Below are positions 14,333-21,224 of a stretch of DNA of 37,969 bases, piece after piece. The translations under genes and the position numbers were made by a program. This DNA comes from CAZVWH01 sp964631175 (GTDB lineage: Bacteria > Planctomycetota > Phycisphaerae > Sedimentisphaerales > Anaerobacaceae), in the NCBI GenBank assembly GCA_964631175.1, contig CAZVWH010000017.1:1-37969 (forward strand). Direction: 5' to 3'. The first letter of the stretch is position 1. The number at the start of each line of letters is the position of its first letter. The notes beneath the pieces are model-generated. The model made no database searches, had not been told where the DNA came from, and saw only the letters and a program-made list of their open reading frames with translations.

Positions 14333-15214
14333 CTATTTCCAGATTTCGATTTCAAGTTCCAGTTCAATATCGAACTGTTCTTTTACTCTTTGTCTTACAG
14401 CGTCTATAAGCCTCATAACGTCTTTGCTTGTACAGCCCTCCTCCGCGATGATAAAATTTGCATGTTTTTCACTGATGATAGCGCCGCCGATCTGCAATGC
14501 TTTAAGGCCGGCTCTGTCAATCAAAGCACCGGCGGATACACCTCTCGGATTCTTAAATATACAGCCACAACTTTTTGTATTTAACGGCTGATTGTTCTTT
14601 TTATAAATCCACGTTTCTTTCACCGTTCGCATAATTTGCTCTGGGTCAGCACCGGTCAATTTTAGCTGGGCATTTAGAATAAATTTTGCAGTAATGTTTG
14701 TACCGCGGTAGTCAAATACAAGTTCCGGCTTTTTCTTTTCAAAGATACTGCCGTGAATATCCATAAGAGTAACGGATTCTACCGCTGAAGCAATATCCCC
14801 GAAGTTGCCTCCTGCATTCATCCTTACTGCCCCTCCCATAGAACCCGGAATACCTGTCAGAGCTTCGATGCCAGAAAGTCCCTTTTGCACACAAGTCAAG
14901 ACCAGCTTGCTCAATTCCGCACCTGCCCACGCGGCAACTTTTTCGCTGTCGAATTTCGTCTGTGCGAACTCATCCGCCTCGAGCTTTACTACCGCTGCCC
15001 GTAGGCCTTCATCACCAATTAGCAGATTCGAACCAAAGCCCAGCACGTAAATTGGTATTCTATTTTCACTACATCGCCGGACTACCTCTTTGAGCTGTTT
15101 GACCGTTTTGGGCCTGATAAAGTAGTCGGCAGGTCCACCCAAGCCATACCAGCTGTGCTTGGCCAAAGGATGTTTGGTTTCAACTATTTCTTCTAAGCCG
15201 CTGAATATATTCAT
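14333..15214 (-). CDS. murB: UDP-N-acetylenolpyruvoylglucosamine reductase
   Basis: A 293-residue FAD enzyme that reduces the enolpyruvyl group to make UDP-MurNAc. Family marks: SWYGLGGPADYFIRP (21-35), VLGFGSNLLIGD (57-68, FAD binding), GIPGSMGGAVRMNAG (121-135), FDYRGT (167-172), SCGCIFKNPRGVSAGALIDR (215-234, with the catalytic Ser) and SEKHANFIIAEEG (248-260). The length is typical of the shorter MurB type. The start ATG 15214 has AAGGTGG upstream and lies inside the end of murC (35-base overlap), so the two are translationally coupled. Confidence 0.96.
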   Translation of the reverse strand: MNIFSGLEEIVETKHPLAKHSWYGLGGPADYFIRPKTVKQLKEVVRRCSENRIPIYVLGFGSNLLIGDEGLRAAVVKLEADEFAQTKFDSEKVAAWAGAELSKLVLTCVQKGLSGIEALTGIPGSMGGAVRMNAGGNFGDIASAVESVTLMDIHGSIFEKKKPELVFDYRGTNITAKFILNAQLKLTGADPEQIMRTVKETWIYKKNNQPLNTKSCGCIFKNPRGVSAGALIDRAGLKALQIGGAIISEKHANFIIAEEGCTSKDVMRLIDAVRQRVKEQFDIELELEIEIWK

Positions 15215-16694
15215 CAGCCACCTTCCAAATATCGCCTGCTCCCATAGTAATCACTAAGTCGCCTGCAGTTACGTTTCTTTGTAGATAATCGCAGATCCCC
15301 AAGGGACTGTCGATAAACACAGCATTTGTTCCGTTAGCTCGTATTCTTTCGACCAGTATCTGCGAGTTTACTTCTTTTTTACTTGTTTCCGAGTCACGTA
15401 CGAAATAGATTTCCGGCACTATAATACAATCGGCAAGCTTAAAACTTTCCGCAAAATCATCAAGCAAAAATCTGGTTCTGCTGTATTGATGCGGCTGAAA
15501 AACACACCAAATCCGCTTTGGCTGGTATTTTTGGCGCACCGCTTCAAGTGTCGCTCTGATTTCGGTCGGATGATGAGCATAGTCATCAAGGACGGTAATT
15601 CGGTCCAATTGCGCCTTAAACATGAGCCGACGGTCGATGCCGGTAAAGCCGGGCAGCAGGCTGAGTATTTGCTGTGAGGATAGCCCGACTCTTATCGCAA
15701 TCGCCACGACCGCCAGGGCATTTAAGATATTGTGCTTGCCCGGCAGGGAAATCCTTGTTTGGCCTAACAGTCTGCCATTGTGATAAACCTCAAACTCGTA
15801 CAATCCCTCTTTTAGCACAATATTGCGGACGAAGAAGTTGCATTCTTCATCCAGACCGAAAGTCTCATACCGAAGCTCGTCTCCGAATCGCTCGATAATT
15901 TTCGATACATTTGGGTCCTGACCATTAGCTATTAGAATCCCGCCTGGTTTTACTCCGAGTGCAAATCGACCGAACGCTTCGACAATCTCATCCTCATTCT
16001 TATAGTAATCCAGATGGTCCTGCTCAATATTGAGTATGCAGGCTATTTTAGGTTTCATATTTAAAAAGCTTCGGTCGTATTCACAGGCCTCCGCAACGAA
16101 ATAGGTGTTATCTCCTGTGCCGGAAGAGCTGCCGAGCTGAGTGACTTTGGCTCCGACAATGAAGCTCACATCGATGCCAGCTTGTTTGAGAAGCCAGCTA
16201 AGCCAGCCGGTAGTGGTGCTTTTGCCGTGAGTGCCGGCTACGGCGATACCGTCATAGCGGTTCATCAGCTCGCCCAGTAATTGAGCGTACTTATAGATTT
16301 TGTATTTTCTTTTCCGTGCCAGCTTCAGTTCGGGATTATCCTCTGTTACTGCTGCCGAGATAACAACTGCGTTCGTTGCCCGTCTGAGATTGCCGGGGCT
16401 ATGGCCGATTGTTATGTCAGCCCCCATTTGACAAAGTTTCTCTGTGATGCCGGTGGCCGTTTGGTCTGAGCCGGTGACAATAGCGTTATTTTTTATCAGA
16501 AGCTGCGCCAGGCCGCTCATTCCGATACCACCTGCGCCGATGAAGTGGAATTTCCTACCTGCCAAGATTAGTCCACCGGCATCTACTACTTCATATCTGT
16601 GAGCAGCTTTGATGCCTGGATTGTTCATACCATATAGCGTTGTAGTACGGGGAAAAGTCCTTCGTTTTTCCGTCTTAATATTCGACCGGTTCAT
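15180..16694 (-). CDS. murC: UDP-N-acetylmuramate--L-alanine ligase
   Basis: A 504-residue cytoplasmic Mur ligase that adds L-Ala to UDP-MurNAc with ATP. Marks, numbered from ATG 16694: FHFIGAGGIGMSGLA (50-64, UDP-binding loop), VAGTHGKSTTTGW (152-164, P-loop), NIEQDHLDYY, LPGKHNILNALA, DDYAHHPTEIRATLEA and WCVFQPHQYSRT. The start is chosen because AAGGA lies 5 bases before ATG 16694; a start at 16739 would add 15 residues without support. Even so the first 45 residues precede the normal family start and look basic and unstructured. It heads the murC-murB-ddl-ftsQ series on the minus strand. Confidence 0.96.
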   Translation of the reverse strand: MNRSNIKTEKRRTFPRTTTLYGMNNPGIKAAHRYEVVDAGGLILAGRKFHFIGAGGIGMSGLAQLLIKNNAIVTGSDQTATGITEKLCQMGADITIGHSPGNLRRATNAVVISAAVTEDNPELKLARKRKYKIYKYAQLLGELMNRYDGIAVAGTHGKSTTTGWLSWLLKQAGIDVSFIVGAKVTQLGSSSGTGDNTYFVAEACEYDRSFLNMKPKIACILNIEQDHLDYYKNEDEIVEAFGRFALGVKPGGILIANGQDPNVSKIIERFGDELRYETFGLDEECNFFVRNIVLKEGLYEFEVYHNGRLLGQTRISLPGKHNILNALAVVAIAIRVGLSSQQILSLLPGFTGIDRRLMFKAQLDRITVLDDYAHHPTEIRATLEAVRQKYQPKRIWCVFQPHQYSRTRFLLDDFAESFKLADCIIVPEIYFVRDSETSKKEVNSQILVERIRANGTNAVFIDSPLGICDYLQRNVTAGDLVITMGAGDIWKVADEYIQRLRRNS

Positions 16695-16780
16695 AGCGTC
16701 CTTTTTGTACAGATTCTTCCTTAGCAAAATCACAGCCAATTTAGCACAGAAAGGCGGTAAAGAAAAGAAAAAAGCACATA

Positions 16781-16804
16781 TTTAGCCCCCAGTTTTACTG
16801 GGGG
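16781..16804. repeat. TTTAGCC-type palindrome supplying the stop codon of the XRE gene
   Basis: TTTAG then CCCCCAGT (16786-16793), loop TTT, ACTGGGGG (16797-16804). It is nearly identical to the copy at 2894-2919. Read on the minus strand it encodes the last residues TPSKTGG and the stop TAA of the XRE regulator. Confidence 0.88.
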
Positions 16805-17018
16805 TTCCAGCCTCTTCGTCCGGAATATAATCAATCAAATCCCCGGGTGTACAACTCAATACTTTGCATAGATTGTTCAAAGTTGAAAAGCGAATCGCCC
16901 TTGCCTTGTTGGTCTTTAGAATCGAGAGGTTATTGACTGCCAGACCTGTTGACTCTGCCAAATCTTTCAGCTTCATCCGCCGATCCAAAAGCATATAATC
17001 CAGCCGAATGTTAATCAT
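16782..17018 (-). CDS. XRE-family HTH regulator (YozG-like)
   Basis: A 78-residue Cro/CI-type DNA-binding protein: MINIRLDYMLLDRRMKLKDL then AESTGLAVNNLSILKTNKAR, IRFSTLNNLCKVLSCTPGDL and IDYIP. This is the compact type that pairs with DUF2975 membrane proteins (YozG-like). ATG 17018 has a very strong ribosome binding site, GAAAGGAGG, 7 bases upstream; a longer reading from 17153 overlaps the membrane gene in another frame and is rejected. The last seven codons and the stop come from the palindrome at 16781-16804. It follows the DUF2975 gene by 14 bases and probably represses their shared promoter. Confidence 0.9.
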   Translation of the reverse strand: MINIRLDYMLLDRRMKLKDLAESTGLAVNNLSILKTNKARAIRFSTLNNLCKVLSCTPGDLIDYIPDEEAGTPSKTGG

Positions 17019-17032
17019 CTGCCCGCCTCCTT

Positions 17033-17530
17033 TCAGACCAGCGTTTTTGATTCTTCGATGACGGGCATAACACGCCGCAGAATCTGCCCCAAACCTGCCA
17101 GAATTAACGCTCTTGCCACAACGGGCAAGGCATTTCCAGCAAAAGATCTCCACTGAGAATAATAAGGACCGGCGTTCGCCATCATCTTAACGTTTTGAAA
17201 ATACAAAAAGCCAATTCCAGTCACAATCAGAAACAAGGCGTTCAAGTAAAGAATTTTGTCTATATAGCGCAGTATCCAGCCCGGTTTATTTGCGGTTTCA
17301 AACAAATATTTGATAAACTGGGCAACACCCAGCGCCATAAATCCAGTAAGCACGGGATCGAAGAAAATGATTGTTTCGGCAAACGGCATACTGCTACTGA
17401 CGCAACTGTATCCTGTCAGAATTGATATGATAAAGATACCTCCTTTGAACAGAAGTACCCACCCGATAATTCGAGCCGCGACACAGTAAGTTCGCAGCAA
17501 CCGCTTGTTTTTCTCAATAAATTCATTCAT
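17033..17530 (-). CDS. DUF2975-type four-helix membrane protein
   Basis: A 165-residue inner membrane protein with four hydrophobic segments at about 17-36, 55-75, 92-112 and 133-153. The layout, the segment PFAETIIFFDPVLTGFMALG, and the pairing with a small YozG-like XRE protein match DUF2975 operons. AAAGGAG precedes ATG 17530. Its function is not known; in such pairs the membrane protein may sense an envelope condition and the XRE protein respond, which is inference. Confidence 0.75.
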   Translation of the reverse strand: MNEFIEKNKRLLRTYCVAARIIGWVLLFKGGIFIISILTGYSCVSSSMPFAETIIFFDPVLTGFMALGVAQFIKYLFETANKPGWILRYIDKILYLNALFLIVTGIGFLYFQNVKMMANAGPYYSQWRSFAGNALPVVARALILAGLGQILRRVMPVIEESKTLV

Positions 17531-17568
17531 AATTTGAACTCCTTTTCGAATTTCTAATTTACTATTAT

Positions 17569-17584
17569 CGTGTAATTATACACG
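17569..17584 (-). promoter_or_regulatory. Inverted repeat over a -10 box: likely operator of the DUF2975-XRE operon
   Basis: CGTGTA (17569-17574) and TACACG (17579-17584) form a 6-base inverted repeat with a 4-base spacer. On the minus strand TATAAT (17580-17575) overlaps it, 45 bases before the DUF2975 start. A dyad on the -10 box next to an XRE gene is a classic position for autorepression. No clear -35 hexamer is seen. Confidence 0.5.
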
Positions 17585-17758
17585 TTTTTCGATGATTTAT
17601 CTACCAAAAAAATAAGTTTTTTTAGAGAATTTAATTTGTAATGAAAAGAGGTAAAAGCGTGAAATTCTGGCAGAAAATGCGGTTTTTAAGCGCAAATATT
17701 ATCTCTTACGCAATATACGCACGGATTTTTTCAAAATGAAGGGACGCCATATGAAGAT

Positions 17759-18499
17759 TTACCATTGGGCCTCGGCGTAGGGACCTATATAACCTTCCGG
17801 CTTCGGTTTTGGCCGAGATTTAAGGATGGCTTCCGCTATCGCAATATCACTTTTGCGGGTGATTTTTATGTTCGATGAATCTGCTTCCACAATTGTGACT
17901 TTCTGACCCAACGCTTCAACAAGCTGAGAATCATCACTGATTTTGCTGTCATCCAAATTTTTGATGTTTGCGTATGCTTTTTTTAGAAGTGAGGTCTCAA
18001 AAACCTGCGGCGTTTGTGCTTCATAGAGACTTGTTCTCTCGACGGTTCTGATTATCGTATTGTCCTTTACCTCTTTTATGGTTGCCGAAACCGGACAGGC
18101 TGGTATAGCTGCACCGTTTTTAACGGCTGCCGCGATAACTTCATCAATCAATTTATCTGTTACACAGCATCGCACAGCATCATGGACGGCGATAAGGTCG
18201 ATATCGTCTTTGACAAGCTCCAGCGCCTTGCTAACGGTCTCGAAACGCTCGGCGCCGCCGAAGCAAATCTTTACGTTGAAGAACTTCAAACTAGCCCCCC
18301 ATTTAACACTCACAAGCTCCTCATCTCCCGGCGATATAGCCAACAGAATCTGCTTGATGTCGTCACGATTGGCAAACAGTTCCATGCTCCGTAAAAAGAC
18401 CGCTCTGCCGGCTACATCGACAAACTGTTTCTTTCTTTTTCCACCAAATCGCGTAGCGGGCCCAGCCGCACAAATAATCGCAGCAACATTCTTACTCAT
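17759..18499 (-). CDS. ispD: 2-C-methyl-D-erythritol 4-phosphate cytidylyltransferase
   Basis: A 246-residue MEP-pathway enzyme that joins CTP to methylerythritol phosphate. Marks: AAIICAAGPATRFGGKRKKQF (CTP loop, residues about 6-26), HDAVRCCV (about 105; the family usually has HDAARPxV), CPVSATIKEV, ERTSLYEAQTPQVFE and SDDSQLVEALGQKV..VEADSSNIKIT. The usual AAGxGxR loop here has Pro-Ala-Thr. ATG 18499 is preferred over a TTG two codons upstream; the ribosome binding site is weak and a set of 9-base repeats (18520-18546) lies just before. The gene follows cobO by 48 bases on the same strand and complements dxr at 32636-33802. Confidence 0.93.
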   Translation of the reverse strand: MSKNVAAIICAAGPATRFGGKRKKQFVDVAGRAVFLRSMELFANRDDIKQILLAISPGDEELVSVKWGASLKFFNVKICFGGAERFETVSKALELVKDDIDLIAVHDAVRCCVTDKLIDEVIAAAVKNGAAIPACPVSATIKEVKDNTIIRTVERTSLYEAQTPQVFETSLLKKAYANIKNLDDSKISDDSQLVEALGQKVTIVEADSSNIKITRKSDIAIAEAILKSRPKPKPEGYIGPYAEAQW

Positions 18500-18519
18500 A
18501 TTCAAACTCAGTATTATTT

Positions 18520-18546
18520 AATCCACATAATCCGCGAAATCCGTGG
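18520..18546. repeat. Three 9-bp repeats between cobO and ispD
   Basis: AATCCACAT, AATCCGCGA and AATCCGTGG follow one another without a break. CCGCG and CGTGG differences suggest decay from one unit. Confidence 0.6.
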
Positions 18547-18547
18547 T

Positions 18548-19090
18548 TCAAAAATCGATGCCGCGTCGAGAAGTTAATCCTTTATCAAATGGATGCTTTA
18601 CATTCTTCATTTCCGTAACCAAATCCGCTAACACTGTCAATTCATTGGTTGCACCTCGGCCGGTTAACACAATTTCGACCGCAGGGTCTTTTCTATCAAT
18701 AATATTTTTGATATCCTGTAATTCAGCTAAGCCTTTGGAAAGGCAATATACAATCTCATCCAGTATCAGCACATCATAAAATCGCATCTGGGCAGTTTGA
18801 GCTATTCTCTCGAGCACTTCTTTGATAGCCGAGACCATCTCAGCCACAGCCTTTTCATCGTCGAAGGATTTAGCCATATCCCAGGGCAGATCAAGTGCTT
18901 CGACTCTGATTCTGACAGCGCCCAACTGTAGCGCGAAACGCTCCCCAATGTCAAGAGATAAGGGTTTTAAGAATTGATAGATTAAAACCTTATTACCCTG
19001 ACCGGCAGCGCGTAAAGCCAGGCCAAACGCAGCCGTGGTCTTACCCTTGCCGTCACCGGTATAAATCTGAACAAGTCCTTTTTCCAACAT
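18548..19090 (-). CDS. cobO: Cob(I)yrinic acid a,c-diamide adenosyltransferase (CobO/BtuR type)
   Basis: A 180-residue cytoplasmic enzyme that puts the adenosyl group on cobalt of corrinoids. VQIYTGDGKGKTTAAFGLAL (7-26) is the P-loop, AAGQGNKVLIYQFLK follows, then FYDVLILDEIVYCLSKGL, VLTGRGATNELTVLADLVTE and MKNVKHPFDKG with R-R-G-I-D-F at the end. These are the standard features of the CobA/CobO/BtuR family. No other cobamide synthesis gene is in the window, so it may serve salvage. It lies upstream of ispD and may be cotranscribed with it. Confidence 0.95.
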   Translation of the reverse strand: MLEKGLVQIYTGDGKGKTTAAFGLALRAAGQGNKVLIYQFLKPLSLDIGERFALQLGAVRIRVEALDLPWDMAKSFDDEKAVAEMVSAIKEVLERIAQTAQMRFYDVLILDEIVYCLSKGLAELQDIKNIIDRKDPAVEIVLTGRGATNELTVLADLVTEMKNVKHPFDKGLTSRRGIDF

Positions 19091-19288
19091 ACAAGTATAT
19101 TAAAGTCCAAGCCTAAGAATTGAAAATTAAAAATGAAAAAAGCAAGTACAACAGAAGGCAGAAGACATATATTTAGCACCACTCGTCAGGGCGGAGCCTG
19201 CCGGAGCACGGCAATTTATAGTCAAGATGTGGCGCCAGCCATCCCAGCGACCTTGCTGCATTGCAGGATTATCTTTTTAATCTCTGAT
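19091..19288. other. Non-coding region upstream of cobO
   Basis: 198 bases before the MITE-like element. A GGCGGAGCCTGCCGGAG segment near 19191-19207 recalls the palindrome families seen elsewhere. No gene is visible. Confidence 0.35.
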
Positions 19289-19426
19289 GCTCTGTTGAAA
19301 AGGTACCGGGTCATTTCGACCGAAGCGTCCCCAAGGGATGCGAAGTGGAGAAATCTGTTTAAAATAGATTTCTCGACTCGCCTTTCAGCTCGCTCGAAAT
19401 GACAGTTATGGCGTTTTCAACAGAGC
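19289..19426. mobile_element. MITE-like element with 13-bp perfect terminal inverted repeats
   Basis: GCTCTGTTGAAAA (19289-19301) and TTTTCAACAGAGC (19414-19426) are perfect inverted ends of a 138-base unit. Inside are a second pair GTCATTTCGA (19310-19319) / TCGAAATGAC (19394-19403) and a central AGATTTCT / AGAAATCT pair. There is no coding capacity. The inner sequence TCATTTCGAGCGAGC..GAGAAATCT is, as far as I recall, of a dispersed type seen in several bacterial phyla. Confidence 0.75.
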
Positions 19427-19476
19427 AATCTATGACCAAAAGACCACAGAAGATTCCCCAAATATAAAAAATCCTC

Positions 19477-19504
19477 TTGACATAAAAGAATAGTCCTATA
19501 ATAT
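19477..19504 (+). promoter_or_regulatory. Candidate promoter of the secreted repeat protein
   Basis: TTGACA (19477-19482) is a perfect -35 hexamer. TAATAT (19499-19504) lies 16 bases later; a perfect TATAAT (19497-19502) lies only 14 bases later. Either gives a leader of about 400 bases before the start at 19906. Confidence 0.5.
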
Positions 19505-19509
19505 TAGTT

Positions 19510-19905
19510 AAACAACGTAAAAAGGAGGGTGTGGAGGACTATCGCCGTATTTGGGTCTTCCCACTCGTCAATACTTTATTAAGCCCTGTAGTTAATTGCC
19601 GGGTCATTAAATATAAGGACATGTGTGTCCGCTTTTATGGAGGAAAGCGGTAAAGTGCAACGGAAAAGCAACATATCCACAGGCTTATCTGAGCACCTGC
19701 AGCTCGTAAGTCCCTTCCCTCGGGCGAGCCCATATTCTATGTTCACAACTTATTTTGCGCCTTACCGCTAATTCCCTGCAGAAAAAAGATTGCCGGGCAG
19801 GAGAAACCGAATCCGCCGAAGGCGGAACCAGCCTTAATTGTATTTGATAAATTTCGAGAGGAGGTGATAACATAAAAAGAAAATAAATTTGAAAGGAGTG
19901 GAAAA
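19510..19905 (+). other. Long structured leader of the secreted repeat protein
   Basis: About 400 bases with several hairpins: GGACA-TGTG-TGTCC (19618-19630 area), CCGCTTT / AAAGCGG around 19629-19650, GAGC-ACCTGCA-GCTC extended by CTTA/TAAG (19680-19710), and CCGCC-GAA-GGCGG (19813-19825). A small frame from GTG 19531 to 19653 encodes 40 residues beginning MEDYRRIWVF, but the spacing to its AAAGGAGG is only 2 bases. At 19859-19868 AGGAGGTGAT is a 10-base complement of the 16S anti-Shine-Dalgarno end, 37 bases before the real start and in addition to its own GAAAGGAG. It matches no riboswitch that I recognise. Confidence 0.4.
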
Positions 19906-20796
19906 ATGAAAAGGATTTCAATGTCCACAATAGTACTGCTGATGTTAGTGTCCAGTGCAACCACGGCGCGTTCTTATCGTGTTCCAGACCGTTTTCGTGT
20001 CCGTTCGTCCCCTTACGCTTTTAGCTATAAACATCCTTCCGGTCTAATCAGCGGTGTTCTTGAATACTCCCCTTATGCCTTCAGCCACAAATATCCTTCC
20101 GGCCTGGTTCATTACCATCTTCGTTACTCTCCCTACGCTCTTAGCCGGGAGAATCCCTCCGGCTTGGTCCCTTACTACTTTCGTTATTCTCCTTATGCTT
20201 TCAGCCACAAACATCCTTCCGGATTGGTTTCTGACTATTGTTACTACTATCCCTACGATTACTGTTTTCGTACTGATAACTGTAAAAACTCTGATTTGGT
20301 TGATTGTAACACAAATTGCTGTCCTCATGTTTATAGCCACAACAATCCAGATGGGCCGAACTACACGAAAAACTATTACAGAGAAAATACAAATGCCCAG
20401 AGACAAAAAGCAAAAAGGGCAACAGTGTATGGAAATAAGATAAAGGCAATTAGAAAAAAGGATGGCATGCACATAATTTACAGCTATCTCAAAAACAACA
20501 ACATAGATGATTTCGAAATGAATAGGCTTTTCAAAGTGAATAGCAAAACGGTAAGCGTCAACTTTATATTCAAAGATAAAAACATAATCATAAAATACTG
20601 GGACCCGGAGGAAATACGCTCTCTTTTGCAGCAGTCAGGATACAAAAAGACCTATTACGAGCAATACCGTGAGCAGTGGAAGGATTTTCGTCAAAAACAT
20701 GAGGAAAAAGGCGGCAAAATTTATCAAATAGACTCAGCGGATAAGCAAGAAATCTTAAACAAACTATCCCTCTATCATGAGCTGATTGAGGGGTAG
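19906..20796 (+). CDS. Secreted protein with 20-residue YSPYAFSHKHPSGLV-type repeats; unrecognised family
   Basis: A 296-residue protein. Residues 1-23 are a signal peptide (cut near TTARS). Residues 34-113 hold four tandem 20-residue repeats, each of the form YSPYAFSHKHPSGLV plus five variable residues that often end in Arg: 34-53, 54-73, 74-93 and 94-113. The DNA repeat is 60 bases. A fifth, decayed, Tyr/Cys-rich unit follows (114-150, with SPHVYSHNNPDG-like remains). Residues about 165-296 are a charged alpha/beta region (KRATVYGNKIKAIRKKDG, VSVNFIFKDKNIIIKYWDPE) that I do not recognise. There is no membrane anchor. GAAAGGAG lies 7 bases before the ATG. Neighbours give no clue: cobO on the other strand and the glycan operon after a 428-base gap. 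It could be a surface or matrix protein; no function is claimed. Confidence 0.8.
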   Translation: MKRISMSTIVLLMLVSSATTARSYRVPDRFRVRSSPYAFSYKHPSGLISGVLEYSPYAFSHKYPSGLVHYHLRYSPYALSRENPSGLVPYYFRYSPYAFSHKHPSGLVSDYCYYYPYDYCFRTDNCKNSDLVDCNTNCCPHVYSHNNPDGPNYTKNYYRENTNAQRQKAKRATVYGNKIKAIRKKDGMHIIYSYLKNNNIDDFEMNRLFKVNSKTVSVNFIFKDKNIIIKYWDPEEIRSLLQQSGYKKTYYEQYREQWKDFRQKHEEKGGKIYQIDSADKQEILNKLSLYHELIEG

Positions 20797-20911
20797 AATT
20801 ACTGATTTCTGTTTTACAAAAAAATTTGTGTCTTGCATTAGATTGTCGGTATCTGAGGATTTCGGCTATCTAAGCCGGGTCATGAAGGCGCCGTCCAAAT
20901 ATTATAACTCA

Positions 20912-20968
20912 TTTAGCCCCACGTTCCACGTGGGGTTTTGGGCCGCCGCCGTACCGGCGACGGCTAAA
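20912..20968. repeat. Compound TTTAGCC..GGCTAAA palindrome
   Basis: Outer TTTAGCC (20912-20918) and GGCTAAA (20962-20968) enclose CCCCACGT-TCC-ACGTGGGG and a GCCGCCGCC / GGCGACGGC hairpin. Same family as 2894-2919 and 16781-16804 but with different inner sequence. Confidence 0.8.
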
Positions 20969-21130
20969 CATGTATAAAGAGCACAAATTAAAAAAGATTT
21001 CTTCTCGAACGATAATAATATCGGACACTTTCTTTATCAACAAACTATAAACACTATGCCTCTTAGCAGTTTATTCTGACCCCATATCACTTTACAGCCG
21101 ATATTTTAACTATTATTATGTTTTTATATA

Positions 21131-21171
21131 GGTGGGCTCCGCGATTCGACTGAGCTTGTCGAAGTCCCACC
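21131..21171. repeat. GGTGGG..CCCACC palindrome with TTCGAC..GTCGAA core
   Basis: GGTGGG (21131-21136) / CCCACC (21166-21171) and TTCGAC (21145-21150) / GTCGAA (21158-21163) with TGAGCTT between. It belongs to the TGAGC(C/T)TGTCGAAG family found in lpxB, ftsQ and elsewhere. Confidence 0.75.
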
Positions 21172-21224
21172 ATTATTTTGATGGTGTGCTATGCACACCC
21201 TACCTACTCTCTTTGGAGAAAAGT

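Larger units (their letters stand above)
20797..21224. other. Non-coding region before the glycan operon
   Basis: 428 bases without a credible gene. It holds the palindromes at 20912-20968 and 21131-21171 and a small hairpin GGTGTGC-TAT-GCACACC at 21184-21200. Open frames through the palindromes are not supported. Confidence 0.6.

Noticed and set aside
17019..17153. Extension of the XRE protein by 45 residues
   Set aside because: It overlaps the DUF2975 gene in another frame, whereas ATG 17018 has a very strong ribosome binding site.
19640..19690. RNase P RNA-like words (GAGGAAAG, GTGCAAC..GAAAAGCAAC, GGCTTATC)
   Set aside because: The spacing is wrong and the paired P4 region and other conserved segments of rnpB are missing, so the match is probably chance.
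19770..19840. Cobalamin riboswitch tail (GGGCAGGAGAAACCG resembles its 3' end)
   Set aside because: The CCCGCCACTG core and other conserved boxes are absent, and cobO is on the other strand.
20044..20472. Minus- and plus-frame repeats opposite the YSPYAFSHKHPSGLV gene
   Set aside because: They only mirror the 60-base repeat; the signal peptide, ribosome binding site and codon logic belong to the frame starting at 19906.
21132..21224. N-terminal extension of the GT2 enzyme
   Set aside because: It is encoded by a palindrome and a small hairpin; GGAG and ATG at 21215-21227 give the normal family start.
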